DNA of 64,000 nt. Source: Epiperipatus broadwayi (lineage: Eukaryota; Onychophora; Udeonychophora; Euonychophora; Peripatidae). Of this stretch, positions 10,146 through 23,245 are shown in pieces. Under the pieces are notes generated by a model. It made no database searches, was not told the origin of the DNA, and saw only the letters and a list, made by a program, of their open reading frames with translations. Numbering within the stretch: the first letter of the stretch is position 1; every line of letters starts with the position of its first letter. A program made the translations under genes and the position numbers. The stretch is taken from assembly GCA_028023455.1 (NCBI GenBank), contig JAQFVV010006335.1:1590912-1654911 (forward strand), given 5' to 3'.

Positions 10146-13100
10146 GGCTGCAGAAAAGAGTTTGCTATTAACTGAAAGGAGGGTCTTTGATTCCTCTTGG
10201 AGACCTTATATAATCGAGCAGAGCAAATTCCTAATACCCACTCCATACATTCTGTCGTTGCAGCTGTTATTACTATGTGAATATTCATATAGTATATGAA
10301 CATGGATGGGCTGCTCATCAACATGCATTAGCCAGTGGGATGAGTATATAGGCTATTTACATCTGAGTTTAAGATCAAGAAACGCCATGGTCTTTCTTCT
10401 CAGTGCCTGATAAGGATGAATGAACGTTTGTGTAAATGATAAATATTTTTCCAATACATATATACAATAATTACAGACAAAAATAAAGCATGGCCCTTAT
10501 TCCCAGGAGGCTGTAAAGTAACCAACCAAGCAGTTATTGGTGGCTGACAGCGGAGGGTGCTAACAATCCAATGATTGTGGATCCAGGCTGCCATTTGATG
10601 ACAACATTTTATTTAGGTACATACAACAAGCAGATCACTTTCAAGAGAAGGAAGATTGCAAGAATTAGAATAACAACTGTCTTATATTAAATAGGACATT
10701 ATTGGACTTTGTGAAGTTAGAAGAAAATGTGAAGAGACAATTGATTTAAAAAGTGGACATATACTCTATTATAAAGGCACAAGTATTGGAAATACAAATG
10801 GAGTAGGATTCATTATAAATAAAAAGTGGAAGAACAATATTGTGGAAATTGATGGTGCATCGGACAGAGTGGCAATATTAATTATACAACTAATAACAGA
10901 TACCAAATGTAGATAATTCAGGTCTCTGCCCCAACAAGTTCTCATAGTGATGAGGTAGTAGAAGATTTTTACATGGATGTACAAAAGGCTTTTGATCAGA
11001 GTAAACAATATTTTAAAATTGTTATGGCAGACTTTAATGCTAGAATTTATAAACAAATGAAAAAGATTAAAGTGTTGTAGGTAATTTTGGTTATGGTAAT
11101 AGAAATGAGAGAGGACAAAAACTTGTGGAGTTTGTAGAAAAATAAAAACGTTATATTACAAATTCTTTTTTTGAGAAAAATGTTAAAAGGAAATGGACAT
11201 GGAAGCATCCAAATGAAGGTACAGCAGAATAGGATTATATTCTGATTAATAAGAAATACATATTTCAAGATTGTAATGTTCTTAATAAATATAACAGCGG
11301 AAATGATCATCGTATTAGTAAGGTGTCGGATATGTGTTAATGTAAAAAAAAGAGACAAAAATTATTAAGAAAAACAATATTTACAGTTGATATTCCTAAT
11401 ATTCAGAAACATTCTAATAAATTTAAATTAGAACTAACAAATCGGTTTCAAGTATTAGTAGATTTTGAACATGATTCATATTTAAATGAAATTAATATGA
11501 AAATAACTGATACACTTTTAAAAACTGCAACAAAGACAGCTAGTAAAAAAAAAGCATCATTTGACCAATAAAATTTCTACTGAGACTAGAGAATTTATGA
11601 AGAAAAGAAGAAATATAAAGATATACAAAAATGATGCATTAAAAAAAATTGAATATCTCGAATGTTGTAAAAAGGTGTGGAAAAGAGTTGAAATTGCTAT
11701 AAGAAAGTATAATTGTGACCTAGCAAAGAAAACTGTAGAAGAAAATAAAAGTCTCAAGAATGAAGAATGTAAAACAACATTTTGATATAGGTAGGAAATT
11801 TATATTTGTAAAAAAGAAAAAAAAAAGATGAAATTATTACTAAAAAAAGAGATGACATCATGAAATTGATAGACATTTTTATCAAGAATTATATAGTAAT
11901 AAAGAACAAGTACCTCCTATATCTATTACATCTTCTGAATTGCCCAGAATTTTAAATGAAGAAGTGAGACATGCAATTAAATGTATGAAGAAAGGAAAGG
12001 GTCCAGGTAATGATGGAATTATAATTGATATATTAAAAGAAGCAGGTGAAAAATAGAAAAAAAATAGCAAATGACTAAATGATAAAGATGTACCACATGA
12101 TTGGAAAATGCAGTAACAATATTAATATTTTAAAGAGGTGATATAGAAGATATTAGAATTTACAGACCTATCAGCATTTTATCAGTTTTATATAACTTTT
12201 TTTACCAAGATAATTACAACTCGTCTACAGACAATATTGGATTTCCATCAACCAAGAGAACAAGCTGGATTTAAAAGTGATTTTGTACAGTAGATCATAT
12301 CCAGGCATTGAGATAAGTTATAGAAAGGACAAATGAATATGAGTTGTCATTATGTTTAGGATTTGTAGATTACGAAAAGGCATTTGTTTCTATAAACACT
12401 TCTTCAGTGATTAAAGCATTGGATCATCAATATATAGATCCAGGATATTTTCATATTTTAAAGAATATTTATTAAAATGCAACAGAAACAATTAGATTAC
12501 ATAATGGTACTGGGAAAGTCAACATTGAGAAAGGTGTAAGACAAGGTGACTTCATATCTCCAAAACCTTTTACAGCAGTGCTGCAAGATTTATTTTGTGG
12601 ATTAAAATTGGAAACTACAGAAGTGAAAGTAAATGGAGATTATTTAAGTCATTTGAATTTCACAGATGATGTAGTTGTTTTTGCAAATAATTATTCAGAG
12701 TGGATATAAATGTTGGAGAAGTTATCAGATGAAAGTAGAAAGTAGGACTAAAGATAAATGTTAAAAAGACTAAATTAATGTTTAATCGATTTGCTCAAAA
12801 TATGAAAATTAAGATTGATTATGATGAATTAGAAGAAGTTAACAGTTACAAATACCTTGGTCAGATTATGGAGGAAATTAACCATAGAATTAAACTTAGT
12901 TGGAGTTCTTTTGATAGAAATAACTTGATACTAAAAGGAAATATGCCTATGTGTTTGAAAAGGAAGGTTTTTAACAAATGTGTTTTACCAGTTCTTACTT
13001 ATGGATCTGAGACTTGGACACTTAATAGAAGAAAAATACAGAGACTTCAGACCACTGAAAGAAGTATGGAGAGATGTATGTTGAGAGTAACAAGAAGAGA

Positions 13101-13343
13101 TTGAAAATGCAATGTATGTGTAAGAGAACAAACAGGTGTTACTGACCTCATTGAAAAAGTTAAAAGATTGAAGTAGAGTTGGACTGATATTGTAAAAGTC
13201 CCAGAAAAAGACCACATATGAAATGGATGGATGAAATAAGAAAGTGTGCAGGGGATGATGTGAAGAACAGAAGCTAAAGATCGGAGAAGATGGACTGAAC
13301 TTGGAGAGACCTTCATCCTGCAATGGATTGATATATGATATGA

Positions 13344-13346
<3 letters not shown>
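10146..13346 (+). mobile_element. RTE-clade non-LTR retrotransposon, copy A (full length, decayed)
   Basis: About 3.2 kb, the normal RTE length. It can be followed colinearly against copy B from the 5' untranslated GGCTGCAGAAA start through endonuclease, reverse transcriptase and C-terminal region to the GAGAGACCTTCATCCTGCAA end and a TGATGA-type tail running into (TA)n. Many stops and indels show it is old. Confidence 0.85.
10480..13330 (+). pseudogene. RTE endonuclease-reverse transcriptase, multiply broken
   Basis: Recognisable pieces in order: an APE-type endonuclease (10603 on, with TTTAATGCTAGAAT for the D-x-N motif near 11033 and a GATCATCG motif near 11305); a Lys-rich linker still open at 11561-11785; reverse transcriptase motifs (TACAGACCTATCAGC near 12161, a GTAGATTACGAAAAGGCATT motif A near 12365, AGACAAGGTGAC near 12539, ACAGATGATGTAGTT near 12662 for the catalytic box, with FADD changed to FTDD); and the C-terminal domain still open at 12778-13104. 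Frames change repeatedly between these. A deletion of several codons is seen near 13180-13200 relative to copy B. Not functional. Confidence 0.8.

Positions 13347-13409
<63 letters not shown>
13347..13409. repeat. (TA)n shared by the 3' ends of RTE copies A and B
   Basis: About 63 bp of TA. The left side enters through the TGATATGATGATA tail of copy A, the right side through the (ATC)n, that is (GAT)n, tail of copy B. The two elements are therefore tail to tail on one microsatellite. Confidence 0.9.
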
Positions 13410-13411
<2 letters not shown>

Positions 13412-13420
13412 TCATCATCA

Positions 13421-14266
13421 TCAACCATTATCAATCCATTGCAGGATGAAGGTCTCTCCAAGTTTAATCCATCTTCTCCGATCTTTAGCTTCTCTTCTCC
13501 ACATCACCCCTACACATTTTCTTATTTCATCCATCCATCTTACATGTGGTCTCCTTCTGGGTCTTTTACAATCTCTTGGAATACAGTTTAAAATTTCAAT
13601 TGTCCATCTATTATCATCTCTTCTAGCAATATGTCCAGCCCAACTCCACTTCAGTCTTTTAATTTTTTCAATGATGTCAGTAACACCTGTTTGTTCTCTT
13701 ACCCATACATTGCATTTTCGATCTCTTCTTGTTACTCCCAACATACATCTCTCCATACTTCTTTGAGTGGTCTGAAGTCTCTGTATTGATCTTCTATTAA
13801 GTGTCCAAGTCTCAGATCCATAAGTAAGAACTGGTAAAACACATTTGTTAAAAACCTTTCTTTTCAAACACATAGGCATATTTCCTTTTAATATCAAATT
13901 ATTTCTACCAAAAGCACTCCAACCAAGTTTAATTCTATGATTAATTTCCTCTATTATGTTTCCATCTGTATTAATAATCTGACCAAGGTATTTGTAACTC
14001 TTAACTTCTTCTAATTCATCATAATCAATCTTTATTTTCATATTTTGAGCAAATCGATTAAACATTACTTTAGTCTTTTTAACATTTATCTTTAGTCCTA
14101 CTTTCCTACTTTCATCTGATAACTCCTGCAACATTTCCTGCAGCTCGGAAGCATTATTTGCAAAAACAACTACATCATCTGCGAAATCTAAATGACTTAA
14201 ATAATCTCCATTTACTTTCACTCCTTTAGTTTCCCATTTTAATCCACAAAATACTTCTTGCAGCAC
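13421..14266 (-). pseudogene. RTE ORF, part 3: catalytic FADD box and C-terminal domain
   Basis: 281 codons. Starts just past the deletion and holds the second catalytic box as FADDVVVFA (28-36), the thumb region with KYLGQII (92-98), then the RTE-type C-terminal domain: LPVLTYGSETWTLN (144-157), RDRKCNVWVREQTG and WSWAGHIARRDDNRW (207-221), followed by RPRRRPHVRWMDE. The stop codon sits only a few bases before the (GAT)n tail, which fits the very short 3' untranslated region of RTE elements. With two indels the full protein is not made from this copy as read. Confidence 0.85.
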
Positions 14267-14874
14267 TGCTGTATGGAGTCACCTTGTCTTACACCTTTCT
14301 CAATGTTGACTTTCCCAGTATCATTATGTAATCTAATTGTTGCTGTTGCATTTTTATAAATATTCTTTAAAATATGACAATATCCTGGATCTATACCTTG
14401 ATGATCCAATGCTTTAATCACTGAAGAAATGTTTATAGAATCAAATGCCTTTTCATAATCTACAAATCCAAAACATAATGACAACTCATATTCATTTGTC
14501 CTTTCTATAACTTCTCTCAATACTTGAATATGATCTACTGTACTAACACCACTTTTAAATCCAGCTTGTTCTCTTGGTTGGTGAAAATCCAAGGTTCTCT
14601 GTAGACAAGTTGTAATTATCTTGGTAAAAATTTTATATAAAACTGATAAAAGGCTGATAGGTCTGTAATTTCTAATATCTTCTTTATCACCTTTTTTGAA
14701 TATTAATATTATTACTGCATTCTTCCAATCATCCGGTACATCTTTATCATTTAGACATTTGGTATATAACTTTGCTAATATTTTTTCTGTTTCTTCACCT
14801 GCTTCTTTTAATATATCAATTATAATTCCATCATTACCTGGAGCCTTTCCTTTTTTCCATACATTTAATTGCAT
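14239..14874 (-). pseudogene. RTE ORF, part 2: reverse transcriptase, N-terminal half
   Basis: 211 codons. Reverse transcriptase fingers and palm: KAPGNDG (9-15), the NYRPISLLSVLYKIF block (69-83), Gln-Ala-Gly-Phe (103-106), motif A as FVDYEKAFD (137-145, catalytic Asp139) and RQGDS (196-200, motif B). Just after RQGDS, about 20 bases present in copies A and C are missing, so the frame runs off and ends after a short unrelated tail. The overlap with the next fragment marks this deletion. Confidence 0.85.
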
Positions 14875-16393
14875 TTCTCACTTCTTCATTTAAAATTTTG
14901 GGCAATTCGGAAGATGTAATAGATATAGGAGGTACTTGTTCTTTATTACTATATAATTCTTGATAAAAATCTTCTACCAATTTCATAATGTCATCCCTCT
15001 TTTTAATAATAATTCCATCTTTTTTCCTTATTGCAGATATAAATTTCCTACCAATACCAAAATGTTGTTTTACATTCTTTAGACTTTTATTTTCTTCTAC
15101 AGCTTTTCTTGCTAGTTCACAGTTATACTTTCTTATATCATTTTCAACTCTTTTCCGCACCATTTTACAAAATTCGAGATATTCAATTCTTTTTAATGCA
15201 TCATTCTTGCATATCTTCATATTCCTTCTTTTCTTCATAAGTTCTCTAGTCTCAGTAGAAATTTTATTAGTCAATTGCTGCTTTTTTCTACCAGCTATCT
15301 TTGTTGCAGTTTTTAAAAGTGTATCAGTTATTTTCATATTAATTTCATTCAAATCTGAATCATGTTCAAAATCTACTAATACTTGAAACCGATTTGTAAG
15401 TTCTAATTTAAATTCATTAGAATGTTTCTGAAGATTAGGAATATCAACTGTAAATATAGTTTTTCTTAATAATTTTTGTCTCTCTAGTTTTACATTAACA
15501 TGTATCTTACCCCTTACTAATCGATGATCACTTCCTGTGTTAAATTTATTAAGAACATTACAATCTTGAAATATGTATTTCCTGTTAGTCAAAATATAAT
15601 CCAATTCTGCTGTACCTTCATTTGGATGCTTCCATGTCCATTTCCTTCTAACATTTTTCTCAAAAAAAGAATTCATAATATAAAGTTTTTCCTTCTCTGC
15701 AAACTCCACAAGTTTATGTCCTCTCTCATTTCTATTACCATAACCAAAATTACCTACAACCCTTTCATCTTTCATTTGTTTACCAATTCTAGCATTAAAA
15801 TCTCCCATAACAATTTTAAAATGTTGTTTACTCTGATCAAAAGCCTTTTGTACATCCATATAAAAATCTTCTATTACTTCATCACTGTGAGAACTTGTTG
15901 GGGCATAAACCTGAATTATCTGCATTTGATATCTGCTATTAAGTTGTATAACTAATCTTGCCACTCTGTCTGATACACCATCAATCTCCACAATATTGTT
16001 CTTCCACTTTTTATTTATAATGAATCCTACTCCACTTGTATTTCCAATATTTGTGCCTTTATAATAGAGCATATGTCCACTTTTTAAATCAATTGTCTCT
16101 TCACCTTTTCTTCTAACTTCACAAAGTCCAATAATATCCCATTTAATATAAGAGAGTTCTTCTTCTAATTCTTGCAATCTTCCTTCACTTGAAAGTGATC
16201 TGCAGTTGTAAGTACCTAAATAAAAAGTCGTCATCAAATGGCAGCCTGGGTCCGCCTCCAGGATATTCTTAGCACCCTCCACCTTCGGCCACCAACCACT
16301 GCCTTGATTGGTGACTGTACAGCCTCCTGGTATTAAGGGCCATGCTTTATTTTTGTCTGTCATAATTGTATAATTGGGAAAAATCTTTATCAT
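14834..16393 (-). pseudogene. RTE ORF, part 1: APE endonuclease and linker
   Basis: 519 codons. The endonuclease nicks target DNA to prime reverse transcription. Catalytic residues of the APE fold are all visible: Asn63 (TYNCRS), Glu92 (GLCEVRR), Asp198 and Asn200 (MGDFNA), Asp265 (LDYILTN) and Ser288-Asp289-His290 (TGSDHR). A basic linker, about residues 360-450 with KKR and RKR runs, follows. An in-frame Met also lies at residue 11; the true start is uncertain. The frame ends at KCMEKRKGSR where one extra A (near 14850) shifts it out of the reverse transcriptase frame, which continues from KKGKAPGNDG. Related proteins are often annotated as craniofacial development protein 2-like, a mislabel of RTE endonucleases. 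Confidence 0.85.
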
Positions 16394-16682
16394 TTACACA
16401 AACATTCATTCTGCCTTATCAGGCACTGAGAAGAAAGACCATGGTGTTTCTTGATCTTAAACTCAGAGGTAAAAAGCCAATAAACTCCCCACGCTGGCTA
16501 ATGCGTGTTGGTGAGCAGCCTATCCATGTTCGTATACTATATGAATAAACATATAGTAATAACAGCTGCAACGACAAGAACGTATGGAGTGGACATTAGG
16601 AATTTGCCCTGCTCAGTTCCTTTAAGGCCTCCAAGAGGAATCAAAGGGTCTCCTTTCAGTTAATAGCAAACTCCTTTCTGCA

Positions 16683-16685
<3 letters not shown>

Positions 16686-16716
<31 letters not shown>
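16686..16716. repeat. (TA)n flanking the 5' end of RTE copy B
   Basis: TA run immediately outside the GGCTG start of copy B, mirroring the left edge of copy A. A small palindrome (TGTAATGG...CCATTACA) follows. Confidence 0.85.
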
Positions 16717-16718
<2 letters not shown>

Positions 16719-17403
16719 AATGGTATATGCCATTACATTAATTTAAAATTAGAATTATTTTTTTTAAGGTCATAAATAAACACTAAAAGCTAAAAAAATT
16801 AAAAATTGTTTAACATATATAATATATCGCACAGATGCAAAATTTTAAAAATAATTTTCTTTTAAAAAAAAAAAAACATTTGAACATACTCGATCTAAAG
16901 ATAAAATATTTTTGTAAATGGAAATGATGTGCTTATTAATTATTGAAAAGCAAGCTAACCCTTGGGGATCTTATATAAAAAAGTCAGATGAAATATAGAT
17001 AAGAGAACAAAAAATAAACTAGATGTCCAATAGAAGCAGCAGCAAAGGTCCAGACCATATTAAAAATTTGGAACAGGAAACCATTGTTCAATTAATCCGG
17101 ACAATGGTTATAAAAGGAAAAATACTGAAATTAAGAACAGTTCCAGCTTGATTTTGTGAGACAGGCGATAAGACACACTGTCACTCTCTCTCACTTATTT
17201 CAAATGAAATGACTGTAATACCAGGATTGAACCAGCTAAGGCCATCTTCAGATAGACTGGTATTCAAATAAAGACTTCATAGAATTGACACCAGGAACTG
17301 GGAGCTCTTCTACTGTAAGATATAAACGGAAAAATTCTACTACAAGTAATTAAGATCTTCAAAGATTTGACAAGCTAAACATAATTTTTTTTAAAATGAA
17401 CTT
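16717..17403. other. Spacer with no gene recognised
   Basis: Moderately A+T-rich. On the minus strand near 17236 there is a good tRNA-type B box (GGTTCAATCC), but I cannot place an A box or element ends, so no SINE is called. Confidence 0.4.
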
Positions 17404-18737
17404 TAATCTGACTTTTCAAATCAATTATTAATGTTTAATTTTTATGCATTTGAGTTTTCTAAAAATCATTTCCATTTTTTTTATTAATATTTGTTGTATA
17501 AATTATTTAAATGCATTAAATTTAAGTTGGGTATAGATGCTTGCATAGATTCGTTAACATTTAATTATGTTTTTGGTTTTCATATTTGATTAAAATATAT
17601 AGACATTTGGTAAATAATGATACCTTATGGTATCTAAAATGTATTTATTTGGATGTTTTTTAAGTTACTGATGTCAATGCGGCATCTTATGATGAATGTC
17701 ATTGGGTTTTTTGTAAATTTCCATCTGCAATTCCATCCATCACTTTATGTTTTGATCATTTATGTTTATTTTGAAATTTTTTAACTGTGTAATCTATGTA
17801 GCTGATCTATACTCAACATTACAAAACAAACTTCTATAAAATTCATCTGTGTGAAATTATATAAATGTTAAAATTAAGTCAGACATGAATGGCTATATAG
17901 ATTCATAAAGTTATATTAATTAATTAAGGGAGGGTTAATCTTAGGTTATTTGTTTCATTGTTGGATTGGGTAAATGGATTGGATATATTGGTGTAATTAT
18001 TAAATGTAGTATGAGGTCATCCATGTGAAGGATCACATTATACACCACACACCCCCTTTTTGCCTATGGAAGGGAATAGTAAGACGGAAATTGCAGTCCC
18101 TTTCTATGGAGTTTTTTTTATTGCTCTTCTTATGAGACAGATGTCACATTCCTGTTTGGATGAGAGTCAATGTCTTCTCTAACCATGCTGTTCAGATGTA
18201 CATTCCTGACAGCATGGTATACGTGCTGTCGTATTCATGTTGCATTGAATACATCGATGTATCAGATAGATTGACATCAATTTGAATGTAAACTTTTGGC
18301 TTAAGGTTAAATAACGGATAGAATATTTTCTTCTGAAATGCAATATATGTAATTTATTCATACTCAACACTCTAAAAAATATTATTACATTCATTTGTAT
18401 GGATGGTTTAAAATTTAAAATAATAATTTAAATTCAAAAGTTAATCTTAAAATCTAAAATAATAAATGATATTCCTCAAATTTTAAATGATTATATATGT
18501 GCATTAATAAATGTTGCCCATGTGTTAATTACTGGCAGTGGCTTTTATTTTTTTTTATTTAAGATATAAATTAAAGGAATTTATATATTAATTTCTCTGC
18601 ATCTCCATGAGCTATTGGCATTGGGCTGATGGTCTTAATAAATAAAAGTTGGGTCTTTAACAGCATGTATCTGCCTACTCTATAAATTTTCCAGGTTCAA
18701 ATGCCTGATGGTGCCCTGTAGTGCAGATATTGTAAGA
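17404..18737 (+). repeat. Dispersed 1.3-kb repeat, copy 2 (unclassified)
   Basis: Colinear partner of the repeat at the window start, and complete on its left here. It ends about 30 bp before a long (TA)n. An internal short open frame differs from the one in copy 1, so the repeat looks non-coding. Confidence 0.6.
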
Positions 18738-18758
18738 ATGTAACTTCCACTTCCCATT

Positions 18759-18866
<108 letters not shown>

Positions 18867-18869
18867 TAT

Positions 18870-19279
18870 ATAATTGAAATAATACATTTAATGGTTTACA
18901 AACTATAACAAACAATCCTTAAATCCACAGAAGTACTTTTGGTTATTTTTTTTAAACCTGCCTCAACTGCCATTAAATTAAAAAAAAAGCAGAAGCAAAT
19001 ATCATCAATTCAAATCCCATGAATCTTGTATTTTAATGTTGACAGCTTGTCGATTTATTAAAGGCAATTTTATAAACAGGAATAAAATGCATTTAATAAA
19101 TTGACAAGCTGCTAACATTAAAATACAAGATTCATGTGATTTGAATTGATGATGTTTGCTTCTGCCTTTTTTTTTTTAATTTAATGGCAGTTGAGGCAGG
19201 TTTAAGATTTTAACTGAAAGTATTTCTGTGGATTTAAGGATTGTTTGTAAACCATTAAATTTATTATTTCAATTATAAT
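18870..19279. mobile_element. Fold-back palindrome, about 190-bp arms
   Basis: The left arm (18870-19061) and right arm (19091-19279) are reverse complements with a few substitutions and small indels; the loop is about 29 bp. Matching blocks include GGTTTACAAAC, AATCCTTAAATCCACAGAA, CCTGCCTCAACTGCC and CAAGATTCATG. It borders a (TA)n array. No coding frame. It may be a fold-back or MITE-like DNA element, or an inverted pair of one repeat. Confidence 0.7.
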
Positions 19280-19366
19280 TACAATTTTGTTTTTAATTAA
19301 CTGACATTATATATATATAAGATATTTTGCAGGTTCATCTGTGTTAAAAAATTTAAATATTGATAT

Positions 19367-19404
19367 ACCGATGTTTTGACTTGATCATATAAGTCTTCTA
19401 CTGA
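19367..19404 (-). ncRNA. Degenerate hammerhead relic in PLE remnant 2
   Basis: On the minus strand, CAGTAGAA, then a perfect 5-bp stem (GACTT...AAGTC), then AAAACATCGG. The stem II geometry is kept, but both core boxes are altered (GAAA to AAAA), so it should be inactive. Confidence 0.35.
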
Positions 19405-19526
19405 GTGATAAAAGGTAAAAAGGTGGTTGTAGAGGCGCTACAGTCACTGATTTGAAAAAAAAAAAACATTAAAGCTCCACCAATAGCAAAAATGTTAAAT
19501 TAATAATGTTTTTTTAAAAAATTCTT

Positions 19527-20613
<1,087 letters not shown>

Positions 20614-22935
20614 GACAGTCAGCTTTTTAGTGAACTACTTCTTTTAGATTTAGAATCTACATTAATTGTTAGTTTTTTTTTTATACTGGTGATATCAACA
20701 ATTCTGTGATTCTCATGTAAATATGTTTTCCCTCCAAAAGGACATTTTTTTAAATTTAATAATATATTTTTTCTGTGATAAGCAATACATTTTTACATAT
20801 TTTTTTTTATCTCACTTTCAGTTAACTTTTTTGGTTTGGATGTAATGTGCTCTATAACAAAAAAAAAAAAAAAAATGTAACAAAATAGGACAGAGTTATT
20901 TTTTGCCATGTTGATAGAAAGAAAACTAATTTTGTCAATATGGCATAAAATTATCTTTTACAGTAATTATATTTTGCTTTTTATTTGATATTTAATTTAA
21001 TAATGAAAACTTGGAACACAATTTTAACAAAGTTCATTTAAAGTAATAAAGATTTTGGTTAAAAATATTTTGAAATGCTGATTTTTGGGTTTACATGAAC
21101 ATATAAAATAGTGATGTGTAAAGGTATTTTATATATTGCATTATTATATAATAGTAAAATATTTATAATATTTTTTTTGTAGAAAAAGTGTTTTTGTTAT
21201 TATTTTGTGAAATCAAGTGTTTTGGACTCAACACTGACATTATTTGGACTCATGATACTTTGAAGTATAGACATCATAATATAAAATGTTAATATTCTTT
21301 TTTATTTATTCTGAACATTTGAGAAATGAAAAATGGTATCAGAGAGCAACATATTTTTTTCTTTAGAGTTGACTTTCTTTTATGACTTTTTTTTTTGAGC
21401 TGAAACAATATTATCAATTTTATTTTTTGATATTTAATATCAAAATTAAATAAATTTAACACTATTAACTATAATGTTAATTCTAAACAATATTTTTAAT
21501 ATTCAATTTTGAGTCAGAGTTTTTACTGACAAGAACTAGTATGTGAATCTGGTTAACTATGCTATTTGGTGTAGCAAAAGATTACTGAGGGTAAGTGATG
21601 AGTACATCTTCCTGATATATTATAACTTAAATTTAAATCCAGATATATAAAGCTTAAATGGTTTGATCATAGTAAACATAGACGATTTTTAGTTTAGCCA
21701 GGTTAGTTAATGACCCAGATTTATAACTAGTGAATATCTTTCAATCTATAGCTAGCTATACTTATAGAAGATTTGAACCCAGACTTTCAAATTCCCTTCA
21801 GCTATCCAATCTCTCTCATACACTCACTATAATTACATCTAAACCCCAGAGCTATAAAGTTGGCATGTATTTAAAAATATAGTTGGATATTAAACATTTC
21901 AGATAAATCAGTCTTAGTCAGACAAATAAAATAATCTGATTCTGAAAACACAAATATTATTTTAAAATTATATGACTTTCATTAATACTAGGAAAATGGT
22001 ATACCATTAAGAATGTACCTTAGGTTTTACTTTAGTTTACCTAATTTCTTTATAATTTAAGTCATTGTAATTAGGATATAACCTCATTAGCAATTATATT
22101 TTTGTAGAATGAGTGTAAATCTAAATTTTAGTTCATTTTTTTATCCATTTAATATTTTCCTATAAGATGCAAGGTGCCATTAAAGTGTTTTTGTAATGTT
22201 TTAGAAACTTTGATGTTTCTTACTAGCTATCATTATAAAAATAACAATTGCTTTAAGTTATATATAGTTGTAAAATGTTAACTAAAGTATGGACAGATTA
22301 GAATCATTATAAATTATGGATCAAACAAGAACTACCCGACATTTTAAGATGAAAATAAAGTCCTGTAAAAAATGATTACTTTTGCATCATTACAGTTTAT
22401 TTCTTTAAATTGTGATTTAGATATAGAATTTTGTAATTGAACCTAAATATTTTTATTTATTTATGTGTAAATATATAGATAAGTAGTAAATTTAAAATGT
22501 ATTACTAATAAATAATAAAGGAAAGAAAGAAATATAAAATAACTATCCCATTAAAGAAATATATGTGAAAACGCATTTTAAAATTCATAGACTTATATAA
22601 AAATTAACACTAGTAATGAAAGATGAGATATGTAAATAAAATAAGACTTAAAAATAAAAATAATTATTTTAATATATAGGAATTTTTAAATAAGTAATAT
22701 ATTTTGTGTAAATTAAATTGATGCATCTTTTTAAAAAAATAACTCTCATTTTATTAATTACAATTAATTTATTGCATTTTTTTTTCTATAAAAAAAATAT
22801 GATAAAATTATAATTTAATTAATTATTTTTTTATTCTGATAATAAATCTAAATTGATATTAAAAATATAATTGTTTAATTTAATTTAACACAAATACCAT
22901 TAACAATCTGTATAATAAACATCTATTAACTTAGT
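20614..22935. other. A+T-rich intergenic stretch with a repeat fragment
   Basis: No gene seen. Around 21768-21840 there is a minus-strand fragment of the short repeat tail (TTTGAACCCAGACTTTCAAA and an AATCTCTCTCATAC block). Confidence 0.5.
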
Positions 22936-22978
22936 CTGTAAATTATATATATATATATATATATGTGTGTGTATATAT
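22936..22978. repeat. (TA)n/(GT)n microsatellite next to the inverted RTE segment
   Basis: TA run followed by GTGTGTGTATATAT, ending where the inverted RTE segment starts. Confidence 0.85.
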
Positions 22979-23244
22979 CCACAATGTTATTCTTCCATTT
23001 TTTATTTATAATGAATCCTACTCCACTTGTATTTCCAATATGTGTGCCTTTATAGTAGAGTATATGTCCACTTTTTAAATCAATTGTTTCTTTACTTTTT
23101 CTTCTAACTTCCCAAAGTCCAATAATGTCCCATTTAATATAAGACAGTTCTTCTTCTAACTCTTGCAATCTTCCTTCACTTGAAAGTGATCTGCAGCTGT
23201 AAGTACCTAAATAAAAAGTCGTCATCAAATGGCAGCCTGAGTCC
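22979..23244 (-). pseudogene. RTE endonuclease N-terminal fragment (inverted piece of copy C)
   Basis: Open for its whole length. It retains the TYSCRS segment (the catalytic Asn replaced by Ser), GLWEVRRK with the catalytic Glu, and GVGFIINKKWKNNIV. It ends at the microsatellite. A leftover of retrotransposition, not a gene. Confidence 0.75.
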
Positions 23245-23245
23245 A

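Larger units (their letters stand above)
13410..16685 (-). mobile_element. RTE-clade non-LTR retrotransposon, copy B (full length, nearly intact)
   Basis: About 3.28 kb, reading leftward. The 5' end (AGGAGTTTGCTATTAACTG after GGCTGCAGAAA) touches (TA)n at 16686. The 3' end is the short (GAT)n tail typical of RTE, touching (TA)n at 13409. Its single ORF is broken by two visible indels only. Confidence 0.88.

Noticed and set aside
10146-16685. Recent 6.5-kb inverted duplication of one RTE element
   Set aside because: The arms are strongly diverged and carry independent lesions, so two separate insertions are more likely.
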